Assembly: GCF_019969845.1 (NCBI RefSeq)
Contig: NZ_JAHXYR010000009.1
Span: forward strand, 124,001 to 188,000
DNA: 64,000 nucleotides
Reading direction: 5' to 3'
Source: Sphingobacterium sp. GVS05A
GTDB lineage: Bacteria; Bacteroidota; Bacteroidia; Sphingobacteriales; Sphingobacteriaceae
Part shown: in pieces, positions 8,749-17,521 of the stretch
Position numbering within the stretch: position 1 is the stretch's first letter
Layout: every line of letters begins with the position of its first letter
Made by a program: the position numbers and the translations under genes
Notes under the pieces: model-generated
The model's input: only the letters and a program-made list of their open reading frames with translations
What the model was told of the DNA's origin: nothing
Database searches by the model: none

Positions 8749-9309
8749 TTATGCGAAGATTAAAGGAAATAAGAAGTGAACCATCATGATGCCACCTATA
8801 AAAAAGCCAATGACAGCGATTAAAGAGGGAAGCTGGAAATTGCTGAGTCCTGAGATGGCGTGTCCGGAAGAGCAACCTCCGGCATATCTTGTCCCGAAGC
8901 CAATCAATAGTCCGCTAATGCTCAGTATTAAAAACTGAAACCAAGAGCCATTAAAAATAAAGATAGATTCGGGAAGATAGCCCTGTAGTTGATCTATTAT
9001 GCCTAGTTCCTTTAAATCAGCGACACTTTTTGCATTGATTTGCGCAGCAGAGCCGTCGCTTAAAAAGTAATGGGCAATGAATCCTCCAATGGCGGTCCCT
9101 AGTACCACAAGAAGATTCCAGGATTGCGTCTTCCAGTCGAAGCGAAAAAAAGAGGATGATTTACCGGCACCTAATATCGTACACATCGTCCGCAGATTAT
9201 TCGACATACCGAAATCTTTTCCTTGTTTTAGCAATAAGTACATGACTAATGCAATTAAAGGCCCCGAAATATACCAAGGCCATGGTTGTTTGATGTATTC
9301 CAATAACAT
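8749..9309 (-). CDS. YeeE/YedE family sulfur-compound transport protein (first half)
   Basis: The 186-residue protein has about five hydrophobic segments and the family motif GGCSSGHAISGLS near residues 145-157. It is the first gene of a four-gene minus-strand operon (YeeE/YedE, YeeE/YedE, TauE/SafE, persulfide dioxygenase-rhodanese). Split YeeE/YedE pairs next to MBL-rhodanese proteins are common in Bacteroidota. Probable role: movement of thiosulfate or a related sulfane-sulfur compound across the inner membrane. A TACCTTTG -7 element lies 22 nt upstream of the ATG. Confidence 0.8.
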   Translation of the reverse strand: MLLEYIKQPWPWYISGPLIALVMYLLLKQGKDFGMSNNLRTMCTILGAGKSSSFFRFDWKTQSWNLLVVLGTAIGGFIAHYFLSDGSAAQINAKSVADLKELGIIDQLQGYLPESIFIFNGSWFQFLILSISGLLIGFGTRYAGGCSSGHAISGLSNFQLPSLIAVIGFFIGGIMMVHFLFPLIFA

Positions 9310-9331
9310 AGCTTGTTCTTAAGTTATATGA

Positions 9332-9339
9332 CAAAGGTA
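9332..9339 (-). promoter_or_regulatory. -7 promoter element (TACCTTTG) of the sulfur operon
   Basis: Minus-strand TACCTTTG matches TAnnTTTG, 22 nt before the first YeeE/YedE ATG. A direct repeat CGCTATTAC occurs just upstream (9345-9353 and 9387-9395), a possible but unproven regulator site. Confidence 0.5.
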
Positions 9340-9353
9340 CATACCGCTATTAC

Positions 9354-9377
9354 AAAAAACGGTAACAAATGTTACCG
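9354..9377 (-). terminator. Terminator of the WG-repeat / PH-like gene pair
   Basis: On the minus strand CGGTAAC (9377-9371) pairs with GTTACCG (9366-9360) across a 4-nt loop and is followed by six T. It is a short intrinsic terminator 15 nt after the stop of the gene at 9392. Confidence 0.65.
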
Positions 9378-9391
9378 TGGAATGTACGCTA

Positions 9392-9832
9392 TTACATATC
9401 GTAATACTCAATATTAGCCTCTTTGAGCGCTTGGGTCAATAGGGGCAGGTCATCCTCTTTCTGAAATAACTTATTACGCCAGGTACGAAAAGCGGAACCT
9501 TTGTTTTGGTTTATAATAATCAAATTGCCGCCGGAGCGTCTGAGATTTCGAATATGCGAAATGTTGTTCAAGGGGAATTCAACTGTTTTTTTTGAATTGC
9601 TGACGGTGAGTGTATCTGCATCCAACCGCCATGTTGAATCCAGCGTAGAACACTTGATCGCCAAATACAGTGCAAGGGGAACCATCAAAAGAGCGATGAT
9701 TATCTTATAAATTTCTTGAATCGGAACTTTCGACATCCCTATCCCTATCAATAGAATCGAGGTCAATAGAATAAACATGTATTTCCCGCGATGCAATGTT
9801 GAAAGATAGAATGTTTGTGGATTACTCTTCAT
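9392..9832 (-). CDS. Small membrane protein, PH-like, function unknown
   Basis: The 146-residue protein has two adjacent hydrophobic segments at about residues 19-35 and 42-60, followed by a soluble part with beta-strand patterns (WRLDADTLTVSNSKKTVEFP, then NNISHIRNLRRSG). This layout resembles the PH-like membrane proteins of Bacteroidota; the exact family is not recognised. Its start overlaps the end of the upstream WG-repeat gene by 11 nt, so the two are translationally coupled and probably act together. Confidence 0.6.
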   Translation of the reverse strand: MKSNPQTFYLSTLHRGKYMFILLTSILLIGIGMSKVPIQEIYKIIIALLMVPLALYLAIKCSTLDSTWRLDADTLTVSNSKKTVEFPLNNISHIRNLRRSGGNLIIINQNKGSAFRTWRNKLFQKEDDLPLLTQALKEANIEYYDM

Positions 9833-11219
9833 ACTTTTTTATAAACTTTCCTTTTGCATTAATATAGTAAAAATTCTCAAGGTCTTCGCTGACCAAGGCT
9901 AATCCATTTTCAAAGGGTTGTGCATTTTGGAATTTAAAAGGAATGGTCACTTTGCCACTGTAGTCGAGATATCCATATTTGTTGTCTTTAAAAACCAATA
10001 ATAATTTCTCGCCAGCAAAAGATAAATATTCCTGACCTGTAGGTAACAAATTTTTGCCGGATTTGTCAACTAACTGATAGGTTAGATTTTCGACAATCAG
10101 TGCTAGATTGTCGCGATACTCCGAAATAGTTTCGTATTTCGCAGGAATCAATATGTTCCCTTTTAGATCGAGTACACCAGTCAAGTCTCCTTCGTTATAT
10201 AAGGCATGGCTCAAACTTGGGACGGAGATGAAGTCATATTTTGCAGCAAGCAATAGTTTACCGCTGTTATCCAACAGACCATACTTCTGATCTTTCATAA
10301 ATACTAATGGTGCACCTTCCGTATCTAAACTTAACGATTCGTATTGACAAGGGATAACTTCTTTTCCCTGTAAGTCAATCAGGCCAAACATCTGAGCTGC
10401 ATCGGTGACGATAGCATAATCACCTACGTACGCATATATGGAAGCATATTTTGCTGGCGTGAGTTTATTGCCTAAGCTATCCTGTACGCCAAAAAATTCA
10501 GTATTGGGATCTTGATACCAAGATAAATGATCATTTAGAGCAGAGTCGGTCGCAGTTTCTTCTGCTTCTCCTTCTTCATAACCTTCTGGAATTTCGAATA
10601 ATGCCGTATCGTAAGGAACTTCTTCAACTTTCGTCGCTTGGATTCCTAAACCTTCGGCACCGATAGATAGCGCTGCTCCGGGTACCTTTTCTAGATAATC
10701 GTAGGTTCCCCAATATAATTTTGGTAAATTTTCCGCATACCAGACCGTGATTTCTGTTTGTTTATCTTTACTGCCTGCCAGATTAAATGTTGCTTTTTTG
10801 CAGGACAATCCTGCGATAACTTTCTTTTCATTCGGAATTAAGCTCATTTCAAAATCACTTGAGTAAGCGTAATCTCCACCCGCTGATGTTTCAATAAGTT
10901 TACCGGAAGCAAGATCCGTTGAAGTATATGTTTTGCTATTTTCGTCGATCAGATAAGAAGTCTCGTCTTTGATGTTGCTAATCTGTATGGATTTTCCAAA
11001 CAGCAAAGTCTCTACACGCATTTGATCTTTACAAATATAGGCGTGCATCAATGCCTCTCCGTTTTCGGCCAAAATTTTGATAAATTCAGAAGCTAATGTA
11101 TCTGTGCCTGTTTCGGGGTCTGCAAACTGATAGGTTATTTTAAAGACCTTTTGTTGAGCTGAACTGGTTTTAACAAAAACTAACGTGAAAAAGGCTATGC
11201 AAAGGAAAAAATGTTTCAT
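9822..11219 (-). CDS. Exported WG-repeat protein with N-terminal GLPGLI/DUF4412-like domain
   Basis: The 465-residue protein has a signal peptide (cut near residue 21, TSSA-QQ). Residues 25-225 resemble the GLPGLI/DUF4412-type beta domains of Bacteroidota: a substrate-like section with MRVETLLFGKSIQISNI, then PKLYWGTYDYLEKVPGAALS. The C-terminal half (about 245-465) has at least five WG-type repeats such as MFGLIDLQGKEVIPCQYESL, KYGLLDNSGKLLLAAKYD and KYGYLDYSGKVTIPFKFQ. WG repeats form beta-structures of uncertain function in the envelope. It is followed by a PH-like gene overlapping by 11 nt. No enzymatic role is visible. Confidence 0.7.
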   Translation of the reverse strand: MKHFFLCIAFFTLVFVKTSSAQQKVFKITYQFADPETGTDTLASEFIKILAENGEALMHAYICKDQMRVETLLFGKSIQISNIKDETSYLIDENSKTYTSTDLASGKLIETSAGGDYAYSSDFEMSLIPNEKKVIAGLSCKKATFNLAGSKDKQTEITVWYAENLPKLYWGTYDYLEKVPGAALSIGAEGLGIQATKVEEVPYDTALFEIPEGYEEGEAEETATDSALNDHLSWYQDPNTEFFGVQDSLGNKLTPAKYASIYAYVGDYAIVTDAAQMFGLIDLQGKEVIPCQYESLSLDTEGAPLVFMKDQKYGLLDNSGKLLLAAKYDFISVPSLSHALYNEGDLTGVLDLKGNILIPAKYETISEYRDNLALIVENLTYQLVDKSGKNLLPTGQEYLSFAGEKLLLVFKDNKYGYLDYSGKVTIPFKFQNAQPFENGLALVSEDLENFYYINAKGKFIKKYEE

Positions 11220-11466
11220 TGGAAATACAAATTAGAATACGAAAGTATTGAAATTTGGTCGGTTTGTGAAATAATCTTTTGCCGATTGGGAAAAATCATG
11301 CAGAAATTTTGATATTATTGTATTCAAATGCCATATTGTAAAATATAGGTGATGATAACAGGCCGGAAAATAATAAGTGCGTTTTTATCATCACAAAAAT
11401 ATCATATAAAAGTCAAGAATTTTTGAATTTCAGGGCATTCAGCTGCTTAGGTAAGACGAGCGGCGA

Positions 11467-11474
11467 TATTTTTG
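11467..11474 (+). promoter_or_regulatory. -7 promoter element (TATTTTTG) of the response-regulator gene
   Basis: Exact TAnnTTTG match, 40 nt before the GTG start at 11515. The rest of the 295-bp gap (11220-11514) is A+T-rich and shows no other clear signal. Confidence 0.5.
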
Positions 11475-11514
11475 TATTTTACAAACCTTAAGTTTACTTT
11501 TTAAAACAATATCT

Positions 11515-12195
11515 GTGGAACTACTGCTTATAGAAGACGAACCGTCGGTCATATCCTTAATAGAAAGAGGGCTAAAGGAAGAAGGCTATAACATTAGCAT
11601 TGCAATGGATGGCTATACTGGTTTGAAAATGGCCGGATTAAATCATTATGATCTCATTTTGCTGGATGTGATGTTGCCGGGGATGAATGGTCTTGATGTA
11701 TGTAAAAACATCCGGATGTCCAATAATGAAGTCCCGATTATTATCCTTACTGCACTGAACCAAACCGAAGATATTGTGGAAGCTTTTGAACGTGATGCGG
11801 ATGATTACCTGACCAAACCGTTTCGCTTGGAGGAACTAAAGGCTCGTATAAATCGCTATAGCCGCAAGTCCAAAACAGTGACTGAACAAAAGAACGTCTT
11901 GACATTTGATGACCTGCAATTGGATCGGGATAGCAAATCTGTTCAACGCGGGGAATCTCCGATCATACTTACAGCCACCGAATTCCGCTTATTGGAATTC
12001 TTAATGCTCAATCGTAATAAGGTATTGACACGAATAGACATCCTAGAGGAAGTATGGGGTATGGATGTCGATCTAAGTACCAATGTGGTGGATGTCTATG
12101 TCAACTATTTACGTAAAAAAATTGACAAGCAATTTGCCCGTAAACTGATCCATACAGTTATTGGTATGGGCTATGTCATCCGTCATGAAAATTAG
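11515..12195 (+). CDS. OmpR/PhoB-family response regulator
   Basis: The 226-residue protein has a receiver domain (about 1-115) with the acidic pocket E7/D8, the phosphoacceptor D51 in LILLDVMLPG, T79 and K101 in LTKPF. It is followed by a winged-helix DNA-binding domain (about 130-225) ending in the typical VDVYVNYLRKKI and GMGYVIR. The start is GTG; no ATG is available without losing the first strand. It overlaps the kinase gene by 11 nt, so the pair is coupled. Being immediately upstream of a porin and urease, it probably controls them through the tandem repeats at 13566-13599. Confidence 0.9.
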   Translation: MELLLIEDEPSVISLIERGLKEEGYNISIAMDGYTGLKMAGLNHYDLILLDVMLPGMNGLDVCKNIRMSNNEVPIIILTALNQTEDIVEAFERDADDYLTKPFRLEELKARINRYSRKSKTVTEQKNVLTFDDLQLDRDSKSVQRGESPIILTATEFRLLEFLMLNRNKVLTRIDILEEVWGMDVDLSTNVVDVYVNYLRKKIDKQFARKLIHTVIGMGYVIRHEN

Positions 12196-13567
12196 GACCA
12201 AGATTGTACTCTTATTTTCAATCATCAGCACGCTTTTGCTTGTTGTCTTTGCCCTCTATGTTTCTTATTTTACCTACGATAGTTTGCAGACTAAGTTTTT
12301 TCACCGTTTAGAAGAAAATGCAGTTATCGTTGGAGATCATATAGTCCATCAAAAAGAAGAAAACAAAGAATTATATATTCAGGTAAAACGCAAATACCTC
12401 AAGCAGCTGTCCGAAGGGACAGACCATTTGCTACGGGTGGTGAAAGGTAGCGACAGTATTCGGTTTAAACCCAATCTACCCATGCCCATGAGCTTTTATA
12501 AAGAAGTTATTAAGAATGGCAAAGGCAGATATATGCATAACAAGACTGCATTTGTTGCGGTATTCTTTAATGACAATCTCCATCATGATAACCTTATAGT
12601 CGTATCCGAAGGTATAGATGAGTATGGCCATGATGAACAACGTCAATTAGACCGTACCTTAATTACAGGTGGATTCTTAGCAATTCTATTGATTATCCTC
12701 ATGTCATTTTATTTTGCAGATAGACTACTAAAGCCTATAAAAGATATCAACAGTGATTTGGGGAAAGTGGATATTGCCAATCTGGACTATAGACTATCCA
12801 GTAAATTTAGCAATGCTAAAGATGAGTTAGGGGTATTAATTGCTAACCTCAACTCGATGCTCAGTCGTTTGGATATTTCTGTACAGTCGCAACAGAGTTT
12901 TATCGGAAATGCATCCCATTCATTAAAGACACCGCTAACAATTATTGGTGGTGAGGCCGAACTTGCACGAAATCTAATCCCAAAAGAACACGAAGCCTAC
13001 TATTCATTGGAGACGATTGCCAAGTATGCGGATAAGATGGAACTCATTATTAATAATCTCCTTCAATTATCCCGTATGGGCTTTAAAGGAGAGGTAGATA
13101 ATAAGGTGCTCATTCGCATTGACGAATTGCTCTATGAAATTTATAAGGCTGAACGAAGCATTCATAAAGATTTTAGGTTGTCTTTTGACCTTACTCAAAT
13201 CCCTGAGGATAGCGATGAGTTAACTGTATTTGCTAATCCCGATCTGTTCTATATCGCATTTAGCAATATTATCTCCAATGCGTATAAATATGGCAATGGT
13301 GAGCAGGTTCAGGTCGCTATTAGCTGTGATGACCGAAATATTACAATTAAAGTATTTGATAAAGGGATCGGAATTCCGCAGAAAGATCAGCCCCATATTT
13401 TTACTTCCTTTTATCGCGCATCCAATGTCGGGGATATCTATGGAAATGGCCTAGGGCTTGTTTTAGCCAAGAATATCTTTGATCTTCATGGTGCTGAGCT
13501 CCATCTGTATTCTGCAGAAGGCCAAGGTACCCAGGTTGTTGTCACGCTGCCTAAAATTGCTTTCTAA
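12185..13567 (+). CDS. Sensor histidine kinase
   Basis: The 460-residue protein has two membrane segments (about 7-30 and 158-178) enclosing a periplasmic sensor of about 125 residues, then a HAMP region, and a HisKA domain with the H-box SHSLKTPLTII near residue 245. The ATPase domain shows an N-box (NIISNAYKYGNG), G1 (DKGIGIP) and G2 (GNGLGLVLAKNI). The family is the EnvZ/CusS type. The ATG at 12185 overlaps the regulator's last codons; an upstream start in the same frame is less likely because it would add non-membrane residues. The signal sensed is unknown. Confidence 0.9.
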   Translation: MKIRTKIVLLFSIISTLLLVVFALYVSYFTYDSLQTKFFHRLEENAVIVGDHIVHQKEENKELYIQVKRKYLKQLSEGTDHLLRVVKGSDSIRFKPNLPMPMSFYKEVIKNGKGRYMHNKTAFVAVFFNDNLHHDNLIVVSEGIDEYGHDEQRQLDRTLITGGFLAILLIILMSFYFADRLLKPIKDINSDLGKVDIANLDYRLSSKFSNAKDELGVLIANLNSMLSRLDISVQSQQSFIGNASHSLKTPLTIIGGEAELARNLIPKEHEAYYSLETIAKYADKMELIINNLLQLSRMGFKGEVDNKVLIRIDELLYEIYKAERSIHKDFRLSFDLTQIPEDSDELTVFANPDLFYIAFSNIISNAYKYGNGEQVQVAISCDDRNITIKVFDKGIGIPQKDQPHIFTSFYRASNVGDIYGNGLGLVLAKNIFDLHGAELHLYSAEGQGTQVVVTLPKIAF

Positions 13568-13599
13568 TCTCATTTTAATCTCATCCTTATCCCATTTTT
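13566..13599 (+). promoter_or_regulatory. Tandem ~11-bp repeats, probable response-regulator binding site
   Basis: Three head-to-tail copies, AATCTCATTTT (13566-13576), AATCTCATCCTT (13577-13588) and ATCCCATTTTT (13589-13599), lie directly after the kinase stop. OmpR/PhoB proteins bind such 10-11-bp direct repeats. A near-match to the -7 element, TATACTTG, follows at 13612-13619 (one mismatch), about 100 nt before the porin ATG. The spacing fits activation of the porin-urease operon by the neighbouring regulator. Confidence 0.5.
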
Positions 13600-13720
13600 A
13601 ATTTGCCGCGATATACTTGTACCAGAGATAGGTATATCATATGAAACCATCATGATTTATTCAAACCTATAAAGGAATAAATCTGATAGCTTCATCACGA
13701 ATAAAAAACGGTTTAAACGG

Positions 13721-14929
13721 ATGAAAAAAACACTTTCACTTATTACAACGTTGGGTTTGGGCATTGCGGCATTAGAGGCGCAGGAACAGGCTCCAACAGA
13801 TTCCATTCCAGCAGAAAGAAATAGCTTATTATCCAGAAGTAGTCTATTGTCAAAGGAACCAGCTAGGGCAAAATCATTTCAATTGGATGTTTTGCTGCGT
13901 GCAGGTCTGCAGGCTGATAACAGCGATGGCTCCGGTCAGGCAAAAGCAAATCTGGACGATGCCCGTATCTTGATGACCGGTGATGACAATGATCAGCTTT
14001 CCTATAAAGTACGTTTTCGTCTGAATAGATCATTCGCACCAACCAGCCAGGACAATGGATCAAGGGCATTGGATATGGCCTATATCAAATATAAGTTTGG
14101 AAAGGATCTGAAATGGTCCGTCACAGCGGGTAAGCAGAGTGCTATCGTGGGTAGCTACGAGTTTGAAAATAATCCTATTTACGAGTATAAATTCACGGAT
14201 TATGTTGACCGTATTCTGAATTTATTTGTGGTCGGGGGAACATTGTCCTATGAAGTTAACCCTAATCATTCCTTACATGCACAAGTTTATAATACGACAA
14301 ACGATAGTTTTATGGATGTGCATACCAAAAATGGTTTTGCAGTAGGTGATCTGGAGCGATCTGATGTGCCAATGGGTGCTTACTTTACTTGGGTAGGAGC
14401 CTTTATGGATAAAAAAATCAATACGAAATGGTCCTATAATATCTCTCAGTTTGCGAAGGGGCATACCAATCATTCCATCTCTTTGGCAAACAAGTTTAAA
14501 ACGCCGAAGCAAATGGTCTATTTAGACCTGCAATATTCTTATTTAGGTGTTGACCATGCCTTGATTGCATCATCGGCGATCAATGACTTTTATGGACGTA
14601 CGGGAACAGGACGTGTTTTGGCAAAGGATGTCAATTACGCTTCGGCAATTGTACGGTATGATCAGTTTTTAAGTGAAAAATGGGAGGTAGCTCTGAAAGG
14701 TGGTTATGAGACTGCCGGATCAAGAGATGACGATCAAGTTGGCAAAAATTTCCGTCAAAACTGGACCTACTTTGCTACCCTACAACATAAGCCTTTTCAT
14801 AATCAGGATTTGCGATTCTACCTTGGTTATGTAGGTAATACAGTAAACTACAAGGGACATATGGATATGGGTAAAAGTCAATATAACCGTGTTGCCTTTG
14901 GAGCATATTTTACAATTCCGGTCTTGTAA
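13721..14929 (+). CDS. Outer-membrane porin (phosphate-selective porin O/P-like)
   Basis: The 402-residue protein has a signal peptide (cut near LEAQ, residues 18-21), a short linker and a series of amphipathic beta strands ending in a terminal strand finishing FTIPVL, as in 16-stranded porins. Sections such as DDARILMTGDDNDQLSYKVR and DMAYIKYKFGKDLKWSVTAG are typical of the OprO/OprP-like family of Bacteroidota. It lies 36 nt before ureA and downstream of the tandem repeats, so it probably heads the urease operon. Passage of urea or nickel is an inference from this position; the family name does not settle the substrate. Confidence 0.7.
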   Translation: MKKTLSLITTLGLGIAALEAQEQAPTDSIPAERNSLLSRSSLLSKEPARAKSFQLDVLLRAGLQADNSDGSGQAKANLDDARILMTGDDNDQLSYKVRFRLNRSFAPTSQDNGSRALDMAYIKYKFGKDLKWSVTAGKQSAIVGSYEFENNPIYEYKFTDYVDRILNLFVVGGTLSYEVNPNHSLHAQVYNTTNDSFMDVHTKNGFAVGDLERSDVPMGAYFTWVGAFMDKKINTKWSYNISQFAKGHTNHSISLANKFKTPKQMVYLDLQYSYLGVDHALIASSAINDFYGRTGTGRVLAKDVNYASAIVRYDQFLSEKWEVALKGGYETAGSRDDDQVGKNFRQNWTYFATLQHKPFHNQDLRFYLGYVGNTVNYKGHMDMGKSQYNRVAFGAYFTIPVL

Positions 14930-14965
14930 TAATTCCTTTAACAAAATAACAAATAATTATTTTTT

Positions 14966-15268
14966 ATGCGTTTAACACCAAGAGAAACAGAAAAGCTGCT
15001 ATTGCATTTAGCAGGAGAATTGGCAGCAAAGCGACTAAAGCGCGGGGTGAAACTAAATTACCCTGAATGTATTGCCTATATCAGTGCTCAGATTATGGAG
15101 GAAGCAAGAGATGGTCGGTCTGTTGCGGACTTAATGTCTTATGGTACGACCTTATTGAAAAGAAGCCAAGTGATGGAAGGTGTCCCTGAGATGATCCATG
15201 ATGTGCAGATTGAGGTTACTTTTCCGGACGGTACCAAGTTGGTAACAGTTCATGATCCTATTCGTTAA
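14966..15268 (+). CDS. ureA: Urease gamma subunit
   Basis: The 100-residue protein begins MRLTPRETEKLLLHLAGELA and has the family segments KLNYPECIAYISAQIMEEAR and GVPEMIHDVQIEVTFPDG. Length is the standard for a free gamma subunit. Unlike Helicobacter, gamma and beta are separate genes here. It forms the structural enzyme with UreB and UreC; ureB follows after 14 nt. Confidence 0.97.
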   Translation: MRLTPRETEKLLLHLAGELAAKRLKRGVKLNYPECIAYISAQIMEEARDGRSVADLMSYGTTLLKRSQVMEGVPEMIHDVQIEVTFPDGTKLVTVHDPIR

Positions 15269-15282
15269 TAAATCTTAATCAT

Positions 15283-15654
15283 ATGATTCCAGGAGAATAC
15301 ATTTTAAAAAAAGAAGAAATCAAAGCTAACGTGGGGCGTAGAACCACTAGCCTTGTTGTAAAAAATGAAGGCGATAGACCGATTCAGGTAGGTTCACACT
15401 ATCATTTTTTTGAAGCGAACAAATTGCTTTCGTTTGACCGCGAAAAAGCATTTGGTATGCGCTTGAATATTCCTGCAAGTACAGCGGTACGGTTTGAACC
15501 AGGTGAACAGAAGTCTGTTGTACTGGTTGAATTTGGAGGAAGCAAAGAAATTCACGGTTTCAATGGATTGACAAATGGGAAGTATACTGACCAAAATGTC
15601 AAATCAAAAGCTGTTGAGAAAATGAAAAAATTAAAATTCAGACAATCTAAATAA
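15283..15654 (+). CDS. ureB: Urease beta subunit
   Basis: The 123-residue protein begins MIPGEYILKKEEI and has the characteristic PIQVGSHYHFFEANKLLSFD and RLNIPASTAVRFEPGE segments followed by the HGFNGLTNG motif. It is slightly longer than a minimal beta subunit through a lysine-rich C-terminal tail. It ends 6 nt before ureC, which supports the ureC start chosen. Confidence 0.97.
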   Translation: MIPGEYILKKEEIKANVGRRTTSLVVKNEGDRPIQVGSHYHFFEANKLLSFDREKAFGMRLNIPASTAVRFEPGEQKSVVLVEFGGSKEIHGFNGLTNGKYTDQNVKSKAVEKMKKLKFRQSK

Positions 15655-15660
15655 TATAGA

Positions 15661-17511
15661 ATGGGAGGATGGAATAGACGCGAATGGATTAAGGTGGTAG
15701 GACTCACGACATTGGGATCTACCGTTGGTCTACATGCGCTTGGTTTAGATAAACTAGGTTTAGACAAATCATCTGTTAAATATATTGATGGGGAACTTTA
15801 CATCCCTAGAGAAAAATATGCTGCTCTTTTTGGCCCGACAACGGGTGATAAGGTGCGTTTAGCTGATACGGAGTTGTTTATTGAAATTGAAAAAGATTTC
15901 AACGTATATGGCGAAGAAAATAAATTCGGTGGTGGTAAGACGATCCGTGATGGGATGGGGCAATCTGCCCGAGCCCTGCGCGATGAGGGTGTTTTAGACT
16001 TCTGTATTACCAATGTAATCATTATTGACCACTGGGGTATTGTGAAAGCTGATATCGGTATCAAGGATGGTAAAATTGTTGGAATCGGAAAAGCGGGTAA
16101 CCCTGACGTGCAGGATGGTGTAACCGAAGGTATGATTATCGGAGCTTCTACAGAAGTGCATGGTGGCGCTGGTTATATCCTTACTGCCGGTGGTATTGAT
16201 ACCCACATTCACTTTATATCACCACAACAGATCGAAACTGCATTATACTCAGGTGTAACTACATTTATCGGCGGTGGTGCCGGTCCAGCAGATGGTACAT
16301 TGGCAACAACGGTCACTTCGGGCAAATGGTATATCGAGCGTATGTTTGAAGCGTTTGAAAACCTACCGATCAACGTTGGTTTCTTCGGTAAAGGTAACGT
16401 TTCGACAACCAAACCGATCGAAGAGCAAATTGAAGCTGGTGCATTAGGGGTGAAAATCCATGAAGACTGGGGTGCTACGCCTGCGACTATCGATGCAGCG
16501 TTAAAAGTTGCTGATAAATACGATGTACAAGTAGCTATACACACGGATACATTGAATGAAGCTGGTTTCTTAGAAGATACCGTTGCTGCAATCGACGGAC
16601 GTGTTATCCACACGTTCCATACAGAAGGAGCTGGTGGTGGGCACGCACCTGATATCATCAAAATTGCGATGTATCCAAACATTCTCCCTGCATCGACCAA
16701 CCCGACAAAACCGTTTACAGTAAATACCGCAGAAGAGCATCTTGATATGTTGATGGTCTGCCATCACTTGGATAAAAATGTGAAAGAAGATGTTGCCTTT
16801 GCAGATTCACGTATCCGTCCACAAACGATCGCTGCTGAAGATATTCTTCAAGATATGGGTGTATTCTCTATTATGAGTTCGGATAGCCAGGCAATGGGAC
16901 GTGTGGGTGAGGTTATCTCGCGTACATTCCAGACGGCACATAAAATGAAGATACAACGTGGTCCTTTGGCTGAGGATAAGGGTAAAGATAATGACAACTT
17001 CCGTGTAAAACGTTATGTGTCTAAATTTACAATCAACCCTGCAAAAGCGCATGGTATTGATAAATATATCGGGTCTATTGAGACAGGTAAATATGCCGAT
17101 TTGATCTTGTGGAAGCCAGAGTTGTTTGGTGTGAAACCAGAGCTGATTATCAAAGGTGGTATGATCCTAGGTGCGAAAATGGGCGATGCGAATGCTTCTA
17201 TCCCTACACCACAGCCTATCATCTACAGACCGATGTTCGGAAACTATGGTAAAGCAGTATCAAAATTGTGTTTCAACTTCGTTTCAAAAATATCTTTAGA
17301 GAATGGAAATATCCAAAAATTGAATTTATCACGTAAATGTTTGCCAGTAGAAGGCTGTCGTACAGTGATGAAAAAGGATATGGTACATAATCATGCCACA
17401 CCAAATATCGTGGTCAATCCAGAAACGTATGAAGTAACAGTAGATGGTGTTTTAGCTACTTGTGAGCCATTAAAAGAGCTTCCAATGGCACAACGTTACT
17501 TCCTGTTCTAA
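15661..17511 (+). CDS. ureC: Urease alpha (catalytic) subunit with Tat-like N-terminal extension
   Basis: The 616-residue protein hydrolyses urea at a di-nickel site. Active-site residues are present: H182 and H184 (DTHIHF), carbamylated lysine K265 in GVKIHEDWG, H267, the later histidines in AIHTDTLNEAG and HTEGAGGGH, the flap VCHHLD and the Asp in SSDSQAMGR. Compared with Klebsiella numbering (K217) there are 48 extra N-terminal residues. These begin MGGWNRREWIK followed by a hydrophobic run to about residue 28, resembling a twin-arginine signal. No other ATG exists before the conserved FGPTTGDKVRLAD, and the ATG is 6 nt after ureB. The downstream sequence is closest in style to epsilonproteobacterial UreC. 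Export is unproven. Confidence 0.95.
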   Translation: MGGWNRREWIKVVGLTTLGSTVGLHALGLDKLGLDKSSVKYIDGELYIPREKYAALFGPTTGDKVRLADTELFIEIEKDFNVYGEENKFGGGKTIRDGMGQSARALRDEGVLDFCITNVIIIDHWGIVKADIGIKDGKIVGIGKAGNPDVQDGVTEGMIIGASTEVHGGAGYILTAGGIDTHIHFISPQQIETALYSGVTTFIGGGAGPADGTLATTVTSGKWYIERMFEAFENLPINVGFFGKGNVSTTKPIEEQIEAGALGVKIHEDWGATPATIDAALKVADKYDVQVAIHTDTLNEAGFLEDTVAAIDGRVIHTFHTEGAGGGHAPDIIKIAMYPNILPASTNPTKPFTVNTAEEHLDMLMVCHHLDKNVKEDVAFADSRIRPQTIAAEDILQDMGVFSIMSSDSQAMGRVGEVISRTFQTAHKMKIQRGPLAEDKGKDNDNFRVKRYVSKFTINPAKAHGIDKYIGSIETGKYADLILWKPELFGVKPELIIKGGMILGAKMGDANASIPTPQPIIYRPMFGNYGKAVSKLCFNFVSKISLENGNIQKLNLSRKCLPVEGCRTVMKKDMVHNHATPNIVVNPETYEVTVDGVLATCEPLKELPMAQRYFLF

Positions 17512-17521
17512 TTCAGAATAT

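Noticed and set aside
9360..9377. CGGTAACAAATGTTACCG palindrome as an operator of the sulfur operon
   Set aside because: On the minus strand it is followed by six T and lies directly after the stop of the upstream gene, so a terminator explains it better.
16209..16700. Open frame of 163 codons on the minus strand inside ureC
   Set aside because: Antisense to a highly conserved gene; composition is the mirror of the ureC codons, and it has no promoter, known domain or independent signal.
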